Part shown: positions 1 to 7,071 of the stretch, one piece after another | Layout of the letters: every line of letters starts with the position of its first letter | Position numbering within the stretch: position 1 is the stretch's first letter | DNA from: CAZKUR01 sp964556005 | GTDB lineage: Bacteria; Bacteroidota; Ignavibacteria; Ignavibacteriales; Ignavibacteriaceae | DNA length: 9,878 bases | Direction: 5' to 3' | Assembly (NCBI GenBank): GCA_964556005.1 | Contig: CAZKUR010000119.1 | Coordinates: 1 to 9,878, forward strand | Program-made: the position numbers and the translations under genes | Notes under the pieces: model-generated | Seen by the model: only the letters and a program-made list of their open reading frames with translations | Databases searched by the model: none | Told to the model about the DNA's origin: nothing

Positions 1-42
1 TGACACTAGGATAATATCTATTATAATGTTTGTGTAAAAGAT

Positions 43-1089
43 TTAATTAAATACCCCCGGGATTTCCGTATCGCAGTTATAACATTTCCCATCTTTGATT
101 TTTTTTGTTAAAACGGAATGCCAATCTCTCTTAATGAGTGAAGCGTGACAATTCGGACAGAACGTAGTTTGTCCGTCTTCATCATGTACATTACCCACAT
201 AACAAAATTTTATTCCCTCGGTTAGTGCGATCTTTCTTGCTCTCTCTAATGTTTTTTTTGAAGTGGCGGGCTTATCTCTCATTCTGAAATCGGGATGGAA
301 CGCAGTAAAGTGCAATGGAATTGAATCGCCGAGATTTTTTAATATCCAATCGCTTTCCTGTTTAATTTCTTCAGAAGAATCGTTCTCTCCAGGGATTAAC
401 AAAGTTGTTATCTCAAACCAGATATCGGTTTCATTTTTCAGCCAGACTAATGTATCGAGTACATCAGCCAAATGTGAAAATGTTAATTTATGATAAAACT
501 TATCGGTGAACGCTTTCAAATCGACATTAGCAGCATCTATATATTTATATACTTCTTTCCTTGCATTTTTGTCTATATAACCCGCCGTAACCATAACCGA
601 TTTTATTCCGTTCTCGCGGGCAATTTTTGAAATATCGATTACATATTCACCAAAAATTGTCGGATCATTATAAGTATAAGCAATCGATGGTGTTCCATAA
701 TGTTTTGCAATTCCAACTACTTCTTCGGGTGATGCTCCGGTCGAATTTAAATCATCTAATTTTGCTTTGCTTATCGACCAATTCTGACAAAACTTACAGC
801 CGAGATTACACCCTGCGGTTCCAAAGCTTAAAACAGTTGTACCGGGTAAAAAATGGTTAAGAGGTTTTTTTTCAATTGGATCGATAGCGAAACCGGTTGG
901 CCTTCCATAACCGATTGTATAAAGTTTTCCTCCGTAATTTTGTCTTATAAAACAAAACCCGGCCTGTCCATCTCCTATTTTACAGTATCGCGGACAAAGC
1001 GTGCAGAGAATTTTTTCTTTATCCGAAGGTTCCCACCACTTGGCCTCAATTAGTTTATTTTTACCTGTTTGAATACTTTGTTCAATCAT
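43..1089 (-). CDS. amrS: AmmeMemoRadiSam system radical SAM enzyme (AmrS-like)
   Basis: A 348-residue radical SAM protein related to pyruvate formate-lyase activating enzymes. The [4Fe-4S] cluster motif is C94-x3-C98-x2-C101, inside FGTAGCNLGCKFCQNW, which is characteristic of the AmmeMemoRadiSam subfamily. An N-terminal cysteine cluster precedes it (C29, C32, C36, C46, starting LCTLCPRYC). A C-terminal zinc ribbon follows (C311/C314 and C336/C339). Length and layout match the full-length family. Members are expected to cleave SAM reductively to a 5'-deoxyadenosyl radical in the cytoplasm; I know of no firmly established substrate. The family is named for co-occurrence with AMMECR1 and Memo proteins, neither of which is in the window; they could lie beyond the left edge, just 42 bp downstream. 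The gene starts 115 bp after pyruvate kinase on the same strand, so an operon is possible. No clear Shine-Dalgarno precedes the ATG. Family call is confident, function is not. Confidence 0.92.
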   Translation of the reverse strand: MIEQSIQTGKNKLIEAKWWEPSDKEKILCTLCPRYCKIGDGQAGFCFIRQNYGGKLYTIGYGRPTGFAIDPIEKKPLNHFLPGTTVLSFGTAGCNLGCKFCQNWSISKAKLDDLNSTGASPEEVVGIAKHYGTPSIAYTYNDPTIFGEYVIDISKIARENGIKSVMVTAGYIDKNARKEVYKYIDAANVDLKAFTDKFYHKLTFSHLADVLDTLVWLKNETDIWFEITTLLIPGENDSSEEIKQESDWILKNLGDSIPLHFTAFHPDFRMRDKPATSKKTLERARKIALTEGIKFCYVGNVHDEDGQTTFCPNCHASLIKRDWHSVLTKKIKDGKCYNCDTEIPGVFN

Positions 1090-1204
1090 ATTAAATCACT
1101 ATCCGGTTATAAAAAAATCCGAATCTTTTTTATACTTATATCAACAAAAAATTCTGAAGGCCCAGTATCTTATCAATGTTCACACACAAATAGTACAAAT
1201 ATTT

Positions 1205-2644
1205 TTACATAATTTCAAAACGAATCCAATTGGTACGGCTTTTTTCGGAATATGGAGCGCCAGCAGTAAATATCACGATATCACCATCTTTAACATCACC
1301 TGATTGAAGAATTATCTTTTTAACATCTTCAATAGCGAGATGTTCCTTATCTAATTCTTTGTAAAAGAAAGAAGTTGTACCCCATCGAAGGCATAAAATA
1401 TTCATGGTATTCTGGCTGTTTGAAAAAGCAATAATTTTTGCTGCAGGTCTGAATTTGGAAATATTAATTGCTGTTCTACCTTTAAAAGTAAAGGCTACGA
1501 TTGCGGCAGCATTTATTTGCCTGCTGATCGATGCAACAGCTTTGCTGAAAGAATCAAACAAATTATCATCGGTACCGGAAGGGGTTACGTAATCTAATTC
1601 CGGTTTTGGAATGAGATGCTGTTCTGCAATTTTTACAATGTCGTTCATTATGCTTGCAGTTTTCACAGGGAATTTTCCAACGGAAGTTTCACCGCTTAAC
1701 ATCACAACATCGGTCCCATCCCATACTGCATTTGCAACATCGGAAGCTTCGGCCCTTGTCGGTATTGGGTTGTGTATCATAGACTCAAGCATTTGAGTTG
1801 CTGTAATAACAATTTTGCCCACAGCGTTGCACTTCCTAATTATTTCTTTTTGAATAACCGGAACTTCCTGCGGCAGTAATTCAACTCCCAAATCACCTCT
1901 GGCAACCATTATTCCATCGGCGGCATTTAAAATTTCATCAAAGTTTTTTACACCTTCAGGTTTTTCGATTTTTGCAATTAAAGGTTTTTCGAAATTTCTT
2001 TCTTTTAACCAGTCTCTCAACTGTATAATATCATCTGCACTTCGAACGAATGATAATGCAATATAATCCGCCCTGTGCTTCATTATAAATTCAAGATTCT
2101 CATAATCTTTTTTGGTTATGGACGGGGTAGAAAGTTTCATACCAGGAAGGTTCATTCCTTTTCTTGGTCTGAGAGTTCCGCCGTTAACTATTTTACAGAT
2201 AAGCGATTTATTTTTTTTACCGGTTATCTCTAATCTGATAAGACCATCGTCTATCATAACCAAGTCACCTATAGAGGCATCGGAAACAAGTTGTTTATAT
2301 GAAGCTGATATTATTTTTTCGTTGCCTTTTAAGTCGTCAATTGTAATTTCAATTTGATCGCCTGATTTTATCTCAATCTCATCTTTTTCCAGTTCGCCAA
2401 TCCGGATCTTTGGTCCCTGAAGATCGACAAGAACAGCTAAGGAAGTACTTTCATCAATGCATGCTTCATTAATCGAATTAAAAACCTTTTCATAAAAGTT
2501 TTTATCTCCATGCGAAAAATTTAATCTAACTCCATCCATACCTGCATCAATCAGTTTTTTAATAGATTCGGTATCCTGTGTTGCAGGCCCTAAAGTACAA
2601 AGGATTTTAGTCCTGGCAAAAACTTCGTTTAATTTTTTATTCAT
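1205..2644 (-). CDS. pyk: pyruvate kinase
   Basis: Catalyses phosphoenolpyruvate + ADP to pyruvate + ATP, the last step of glycolysis, in the cytoplasm. The 479-residue length is normal for a bacterial enzyme. Visible motifs in order: ILCTLGPAT (15-22), substrate-binding R40 in VRLNFSHG, the B-domain boundary DLQGPKIR (74-81), catalytic K225 and metal-binding E227 in IAKIEKPEG, metal-binding D251 in ARGDLG, and T283 in TATQMLESM followed by the conserved TRAEASDVANAV segment. The regulatory C domain (about 360-479) is complete. K79 in GPKIR sits where K+-dependent enzymes such as E. coli PykF carry Glu, so this is predicted to be a K+-independent, PykA-like enzyme. The ATG overlaps the stop codon of the upstream protease gene (ATGA), implying translational coupling; the purine-rich end of that gene (AAAGAG, three bases before the ATG) is the only ribosome-binding candidate. 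No intact terminator hairpin is visible downstream. Confidence 0.97.
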   Translation of the reverse strand: MNKKLNEVFARTKILCTLGPATQDTESIKKLIDAGMDGVRLNFSHGDKNFYEKVFNSINEACIDESTSLAVLVDLQGPKIRIGELEKDEIEIKSGDQIEITIDDLKGNEKIISASYKQLVSDASIGDLVMIDDGLIRLEITGKKNKSLICKIVNGGTLRPRKGMNLPGMKLSTPSITKKDYENLEFIMKHRADYIALSFVRSADDIIQLRDWLKERNFEKPLIAKIEKPEGVKNFDEILNAADGIMVARGDLGVELLPQEVPVIQKEIIRKCNAVGKIVITATQMLESMIHNPIPTRAEASDVANAVWDGTDVVMLSGETSVGKFPVKTASIMNDIVKIAEQHLIPKPELDYVTPSGTDDNLFDSFSKAVASISRQINAAAIVAFTFKGRTAINISKFRPAAKIIAFSNSQNTMNILCLRWGTTSFFYKELDKEHLAIEDVKKIILQSGDVKDGDIVIFTAGAPYSEKSRTNWIRFEIM

Positions 2645-5118
2645 TTACTCTTTTTCTTTTTGCTTGGAGTTTTCTTTTTATTGCTTGAATTTGTACTGCT
2701 TCTCATAGCTCGTGCTTTTTCGTAAAGATCTTTTATCTTTTCTTCGACTAAAGCAAATACCGTATTGGGAGGATAAGCGCCTTCTTTATCTCTTTTTCCT
2801 GCTTTAACGCCGGTTAATATTTCAATTCCCTCTTCCACTCTTGAAATCGAATAGATATGAAACATTCCATCTTTAACTGCATTTATTACTTCTTCTTTTA
2901 GCATCAATTCCTGGATATTTTGAATAGGAATAATGACACCCTGATTGCCTGTTAAACCGCGGGCTTTGCAGACCGAAAAGAATCCTTCAATTTTTTCATT
3001 TACACCGCCGATTGGCTGGACGTCGCCCTTCTGATTTAAAGAACCCGTTACAGCAATTGATTGTTTAATCGGAAGATTTGAAAGGGTTGAAAGCAATGAA
3101 AATATTTCCGCACATGAAGCACTATCGCCTTCAACAGTTCCGTAAGATTGTTCGAAAACCAGGTTTGCATTAAACGTAAGCGGAATTTGCTGACCGAAAG
3201 TTTCTTTAAAATACCCGGCAATAATTAAAACGCCCTTGGTAAACATTTTGCCTCCCATCCCGGCTTCACGTTCTACGTTAATGATATTACCTGTTCCCAG
3301 CGAGACAGTAGAGGTAATTCTTGTCGGACGGCCAAATGCATAAAAGTCTGCTGCGTAAACCGCAAGTCCGTTTATCTGTCCTACCCGTTCGCCTTCGGTA
3401 TCAATAAGCAGCATTTTATCATTTATCATATCCGAAACTTTTTCCTCATACATTCCGTGGCGTTCTTTCATATTATCAAAAGCTTTTTGAACGTGGGCAG
3501 CATTAACCAAATTAAAACCGTCATCCGTGGCCCAAAAGTTTGCTTCTCTTGCAAGATCGGATATTTGTGAAAACCTTGCCGTAAGCTTGTTTTTATGGCC
3601 TGCATAAACGGCACCGATTTCAACCAGGTATGCGATTGCTTCTTTATCGAATTCCATTAGGTTTTCTTCTTTAATTAATTTTTTAATAACCCGTGCATAT
3701 TCGACTAAAATTTTTTCATTCCTTTTTATTTCATAATCAAAATCGGCTTTTATTTTGAACATTTTTTTGAAATCATATTCGTTCTCTGCCAGGTAGGAAT
3801 ATATCCATTGGCTTCCCAGCAGGATTACTTTTGTATCAACAGTTATAGGCTCGGGCTTTAGAATAGTCGGTGAAATTGAAAATAGCATTGGCGGATCTTG
3901 AATTTCCAATTTGCGGTATGTAAGAACTCTTTTTAATTTTTGCCAGACACCTGATTCTTCAAACAAATGAAGAATATTTAAAACTATATACCCGCCGTTT
4001 GCACGAAGCAATGAACCACCTTTAATTTTTGTAAAGTCGGTGTACCATCCGCCTTTGCCGTCGTTCAATTTTTCGATAACTCCAAAAAGGTTCGCAAATG
4101 TCGGAGAAGTTTCCACAATAACAGGACAATTTTTTGTTTCCGAATTATCAAGGATTACGTTTACTTCGTATTCTTTAAAATAATCAATTAAAAATCCGTC
4201 CGGTGTTGTATTGCCGTTAGGTTTAAGTCCTTTGAATACATTAAGATTTTCGGATATATTAATTTCAACATTAGACAAATAATCAAGAATTTTTTCATCT
4301 TCATATTTTTCTTTCAAATTTTCAAATACCGTTTTGATTACGATTTCCGCCGCACTTTTCTCAAGTTCAACTAATTTGCCCTGGAATTCTTCAGTGAGTT
4401 TCAATCCTTTTTTTATTAATACCTGGAGTTCCTGCTGGTAATCGTTATATCTTTTAATAATTTCATGTGCAAATTCTTTCGATATCTTTCCTTCCGAAAT
4501 TTGTTCTTCCAATTGGTAAATTGGCACCGGTTTATTATCGATTAAAGGGATTATATCCGGTCGCGCCACTTCTCCTATTTTAATTTGACCCAAAGTAAAA
4601 TTATCTTTTTTTAATTCATCTTCGAATGAACTCATCATTTTTTGTTCATGTTCGTTGAATTGATTAACAATTTTTTTCTTTCTATTTAAGTAAGATTCAC
4701 TTTCAAATGTTTTCGGGATTCTTTGCTTTAAAACGCTGATGGCATTTGACATATCCTGTTTAAAAACTTTTGCCTGGCCGATTTTAAATGTAAGTAGTAC
4801 AGGTCTGTCGTCGTCTTTAAAATTGTTTACGTAAGCATAATCGTACAGCGGCGGGCAGTTTGCACTTATTCTCTCCAGCATTTTTTTTACTGTTGTTGCT
4901 TTGCCGGTACCGGATAACCCGGCGATAAAAATGTTATAACCGGGAGCTCTTAAATCCACTCCAAGCTTCAATGCCTTTAAGGCTCTTTCCTGCCCGATAA
5001 TTCCTTCGATTGGTTCTAAATCACTTGTGGATTCAAATTCAAAAACGGCGGGATCACATTTCCATCTTAGGTCTTCTGGTTTTAGTTCATTTGGTTTTGT
5101 TGGTTTTGGATGAATCAT
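2641..5118 (-). CDS. Lon-family ATP-dependent protease (AAA_32 / LonB-like)
   Basis: An 825-residue AAA+ serine protease of the type annotated as AAA_32 plus Lon proteolytic domain, not classical LonA: the N terminus lacks the LonA substrate-binding domain and reaches the ATPase core within about 60 residues. Walker A is GLSGTGKAT (67-75, K73). A long charged helical insertion follows (about 120-290). The second ATPase part includes GGSLLRANGGYIVL (367-380) and LLGSQWIYSYL (433-443). The C-terminal S16 domain has catalytic S666 in EGDSASCAE and K709 in GGVNEK, 43 residues apart exactly as S679/K722 in E. coli Lon. A lysine-rich tail (814-825) ends the protein. No signal peptide or membrane segment is seen, so it is probably cytosolic. 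Expected role: ATP-dependent degradation of damaged or regulatory proteins. AAAAGGG (5124-5130 on the plus strand) gives a good ribosome-binding site 5 nt before the ATG. Pyruvate kinase follows with a 4-bp overlap. Confidence 0.93.
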   Translation of the reverse strand: MIHPKPTKPNELKPEDLRWKCDPAVFEFESTSDLEPIEGIIGQERALKALKLGVDLRAPGYNIFIAGLSGTGKATTVKKMLERISANCPPLYDYAYVNNFKDDDRPVLLTFKIGQAKVFKQDMSNAISVLKQRIPKTFESESYLNRKKKIVNQFNEHEQKMMSSFEDELKKDNFTLGQIKIGEVARPDIIPLIDNKPVPIYQLEEQISEGKISKEFAHEIIKRYNDYQQELQVLIKKGLKLTEEFQGKLVELEKSAAEIVIKTVFENLKEKYEDEKILDYLSNVEINISENLNVFKGLKPNGNTTPDGFLIDYFKEYEVNVILDNSETKNCPVIVETSPTFANLFGVIEKLNDGKGGWYTDFTKIKGGSLLRANGGYIVLNILHLFEESGVWQKLKRVLTYRKLEIQDPPMLFSISPTILKPEPITVDTKVILLGSQWIYSYLAENEYDFKKMFKIKADFDYEIKRNEKILVEYARVIKKLIKEENLMEFDKEAIAYLVEIGAVYAGHKNKLTARFSQISDLAREANFWATDDGFNLVNAAHVQKAFDNMKERHGMYEEKVSDMINDKMLLIDTEGERVGQINGLAVYAADFYAFGRPTRITSTVSLGTGNIINVEREAGMGGKMFTKGVLIIAGYFKETFGQQIPLTFNANLVFEQSYGTVEGDSASCAEIFSLLSTLSNLPIKQSIAVTGSLNQKGDVQPIGGVNEKIEGFFSVCKARGLTGNQGVIIPIQNIQELMLKEEVINAVKDGMFHIYSISRVEEGIEILTGVKAGKRDKEGAYPPNTVFALVEEKIKDLYEKARAMRSSTNSSNKKKTPSKKKKSK

Positions 5119-5224
5119 TGCAGCCCTTTTCTTAATAATTTTAATTGAGATAAATTAACAACATTTATTAAAAAACAAGTTTGCAAAATCTAAATATTCC
5201 CGTAGTTAATATCAAAAGAAATAT

Positions 5225-5248
5225 TCACAAAACAAGTAATAATTGTGA
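5225..5248. repeat. inverted repeat TCACAA-N12-TTGTGA
   Basis: TCACAA at 5225-5230 and its exact reverse complement TTGTGA at 5243-5248, separated by 12 nt, overlap the candidate protease promoter. The 24-bp span and position suit a dimeric repressor operator. It is neither a CIRCE element nor a CtsR box, the common operators of stress-protease genes, and its half-sites face the opposite way from a Crp/Fnr site. Six-bp arms are short, so it could be chance. Confidence 0.3.
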
Positions 5249-5257
5249 TAAAACAAA
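5228..5257 (-). promoter_or_regulatory. candidate promoter of the Lon-like protease / pyruvate kinase operon
   Basis: Read on the minus strand, TTTG (5254-5257) is followed after 18 nt by TTGTTTTG (5228-5235). The Bacteroidota consensus is TTTG, about 19 nt, TAnnTTTG, so the -7 part has one mismatch and the spacing is one short. Transcription would begin near 5220, leaving a leader of about 100 nt before the ATG at 5118. In such AT-rich DNA chance matches are common, so this is a weak call. Confidence 0.28.
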
Positions 5258-5338
5258 GAAATAATTCCATTAAATAGCGTCGATTCAAATTAAATTTTTA
5301 ATTTTACATTAAACATTTTTATTATTATTGAAAACAAT

Positions 5339-6472
5339 ATGAATATTTCAAAAGCAAGAGATTATTTTCCGCTTACTAAAAAAAATATAATTTATTTTAA
5401 TCATGCTGCTACTGCTCCTCTTAGTATTAAGGTGATAGAAGCTTTACGGAATTATATTAATAACAAAACCGACGGTGAGATTGAAAATTATAATGAATTT
5501 CTGAAAATTGCGGAGGAATCTAAAAATCGGCTTGGTGAGATGATAAATACTACCGCAGACAGAATTGCTTACCTCGATAATACATCAAACGGCATTAATA
5601 TTTTAGCACAAGGAATTCAATGGAAAAGCGGTGATAGAGTATTATTAAATGATACGGAATTCCCGGCCAATATTTATCCATTTCTTAACTTAGAGAGAAA
5701 TGGGGTTATAATTGATTTTGTTAAATCTAAAGAAGGCGCAGTGTCGGCAGATGATGTATTAAATAATATTAAACCTAATACACGTCTTATCTCAATTAGC
5801 CAGGTTCAATTTTTATCCGGTTACCGGGTTGATCTGAAGAAAATAGGCGAGTACTGTAGAAATAATAATATCATTTTTTGCGTAGATGCAATTCAAGGGC
5901 TCGGTGCAGTAAGGCTCGATGTTCAAAGGGATAAAATTGATTTTATTTCATGCGGGACACAAAAATGGATGTTGGGTCAGCAAGGGCTTTCTTTCATTTA
6001 TATTTCTGAAAAATTGCAGGAGCAGTTAAAGCAAAGTTACCTCGGATGGCTTTCTGTTAACGGTGCATGGGATTTTTTAAATTATAAAATAGATTTGAAG
6101 GATTCAGCCGATCGGTACCAGGGAGGGACGCTTAATACAATCGGTATAATTTCTTTAAATTCTGCGCTCGAAGTTTTTTTTGAATTCGGCTTCGATGAGA
6201 TTGAAAAAACCATTGTGGACAATACACGATATTTTACGGAAAAATTAAAATCGATCGGGATTGCTCCTTTTCAAGCTAATTATGAACAGGAAAATTTGGC
6301 CGGAATAACAAGCTTTAAGATGGATGATGCACAAAGAATATTTGATGAACTTTCAAAGAGGAAAATACATTTTTCATTAAGAGCCGGCCTTTTAAGATTT
6401 TCTCCGCATTTTTACAATACAAAAAAAGAAATCGATATTGTTGTTGATGAACTTAAAAAGCTGATTAAATAG
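5339..6472 (+). CDS. class V aminotransferase-fold PLP-dependent enzyme
   Basis: A 377-residue fold-type I PLP enzyme of the aminotransferase class V family, which includes cysteine desulfurases, isopenicillin-N epimerase and related lyases. It begins with the family-typical YFNHAATAPLS (19-29). D183 in VDAIQGLGA should pair with the PLP pyridine nitrogen, and K209 in ISCGTQKW is the Schiff-base lysine. GGTLNTIG (262-269) contributes to the cofactor phosphate site of the partner subunit. R353 in RAGLLRFSPHFYNT is the expected carboxylate-binding arginine. The SufS/CsdA catalytic cysteine, normally in an RxGxxC segment before the C terminus, is absent here (348-360 has none), so cysteine desulfurase activity is unlikely. 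Substrate and reaction cannot be read from the sequence. The protein is cytosolic, with no signal peptide. It converges with the deformylase gene with an 8-bp overlap of 3' ends; there is no co-oriented neighbour to suggest a pathway. Confidence 0.88.
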   Translation: MNISKARDYFPLTKKNIIYFNHAATAPLSIKVIEALRNYINNKTDGEIENYNEFLKIAEESKNRLGEMINTTADRIAYLDNTSNGINILAQGIQWKSGDRVLLNDTEFPANIYPFLNLERNGVIIDFVKSKEGAVSADDVLNNIKPNTRLISISQVQFLSGYRVDLKKIGEYCRNNNIIFCVDAIQGLGAVRLDVQRDKIDFISCGTQKWMLGQQGLSFIYISEKLQEQLKQSYLGWLSVNGAWDFLNYKIDLKDSADRYQGGTLNTIGIISLNSALEVFFEFGFDEIEKTIVDNTRYFTEKLKSIGIAPFQANYEQENLAGITSFKMDDAQRIFDELSKRKIHFSLRAGLLRFSPHFYNTKKEIDIVVDELKKLIK

Positions 6473-6968
6473 TTAGGAATTTCTTTTGACTTTTTAATGC
6501 AAAAGAATTTTTATCAATTGCTCTTTCGGTTGCAAGAATTCCATCAAGATGATCGACTTCATGCTGTAAAAGTTCTGAAAGCTCATCCTCTAAATTCATT
6601 TCGTTATAGTTCCAATCTACATCGTAATATTTAATTATACATGCTTTATGCCGCCTCACTTTCACCAGCAAATCGGGAAAGCTCATACAATCGTCCCAGA
6701 GAGTTATCATTTTTTCACTTAAATCAGATAGTTCCGGGTTAATAAAAGCAACCGGTTTATTAATATTCATGTATATAATTCTTTTCAACACGCCGATTTG
6801 CGGCGCTGCGATTGCTCTTCCGGCTTTATGTCTTAAACGGAAATCCATCATTGTATCATGCAAATCTGAAATTATTTCTTGAATATATGCTTTTTCACTT
6901 TCTTTTACGTATTCACATTTTTTATTCAGGAATGGATTTCCAAGTAGTAGGATTTTTTTTACAGCCAT
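6465..6968 (-). CDS. def: peptide deformylase family protein (divergent motifs)
   Basis: A 167-residue protein of the polypeptide deformylase family, metalloenzymes that remove the N-formyl group from nascent proteins at the ribosome. Motif 3 is LLQHEVDHLDG with metal ligands H136 and H140 and catalytic E137. Motif 2 carries the third ligand C94 but reads DDCMS instead of the usual EGCLS. Motif 1 reads GRAIAAPQ (50-57) instead of GxGLAAPQ; the key Q57 is kept. All catalytic residues are therefore present while their surroundings differ from housekeeping enzymes such as E. coli Def, so this may be a second, specialised paralogue. It is not next to fmt, the usual partner of def. The MAVKKILLLGNP start fits the family N terminus. 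No clear Shine-Dalgarno is seen upstream. The 3' end overlaps the convergent aminotransferase gene by 8 bp. Confidence 0.85.
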   Translation of the reverse strand: MAVKKILLLGNPFLNKKCEYVKESEKAYIQEIISDLHDTMMDFRLRHKAGRAIAAPQIGVLKRIIYMNINKPVAFINPELSDLSEKMITLWDDCMSFPDLLVKVRRHKACIIKYYDVDWNYNEMNLEDELSELLQHEVDHLDGILATERAIDKNSFALKSQKKFLTI

Positions 6969-6983
6969 TATCTTAGAATTTAA

Positions 6984-7014
6984 TTTCCAACAAGAAAATT
7001 TAATTATTAATTTG
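6984..7014 (+). promoter_or_regulatory. candidate promoter of the DUF2911 gene
   Basis: TTTC (6984-6987), 19 nt, then TTAATTTG (7007-7014) matches the Bacteroidota TTTG-N19-TAnnTTTG promoter with one mismatch in each half. Transcription would begin about 50 nt before the ATG at 7072. Spacing is ideal, but AT-rich background lowers the weight of the match. Confidence 0.35.
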
Positions 7015-7071
7015 TAAATTAATTCTAATAAAATGTAAATAAAAGTAATATCATAAATAAAAGGAGCCGCA

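Larger units (their letters stand above)
5119..5338. other. divergent intergenic region between the protease and aminotransferase genes
   Basis: A 220-bp, very AT-rich region that must contain the promoters for both divergent genes. On the minus side it holds the protease ribosome-binding site, a candidate promoter and an inverted repeat, each listed separately. On the plus side the aminotransferase ATG is preceded by TTGAAAACAAT with no convincing Shine-Dalgarno, and I see no good match to a Bacteroidota-type promoter there; TAATTTTA at 5299-5306 is the nearest -7 resemblance but lacks an upstream partner. No small ORF or RNA gene is evident. Confidence 0.6.

Noticed and set aside
263..1053. 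Plus-strand open frames of 66-77 codons within this span
   Set aside because: They lie opposite the well-supported radical SAM gene, lack recognisable motifs and ribosome-binding sites, and look like antisense shadows.
1090..1204. Terminator or independent promoter between pyruvate kinase and the radical SAM gene
   Set aside because: The repeated ATCCG is a direct, not inverted, repeat, and the TTTG motifs near 1187-1203 do not pair with a properly spaced partner element.
1404..2357. Plus-strand open frames opposite pyruvate kinase
   Set aside because: The minus frame has every catalytic motif of pyruvate kinase; the plus frames have no family features.
2641..2665. Programmed -1 frameshift on the A-rich end of the protease gene, fusing it to pyruvate kinase
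   Set aside because: Pyruvate kinase is in the -1 frame, but slipping there meets a TAA immediately before the kinase ATG, so no fusion could form.
5225..5248. Crp/Fnr-type binding site
   Set aside because: The half-sites are in the reverse order (TCACAA then TTGTGA) with a 12-nt spacer, unlike TGTGA-N6-TCACA.
5339..6472. Cysteine desulfurase (SufS/IscS) call
   Set aside because: The fold and PLP residues fit, but the catalytic cysteine segment is missing and no Fe-S assembly genes are nearby.
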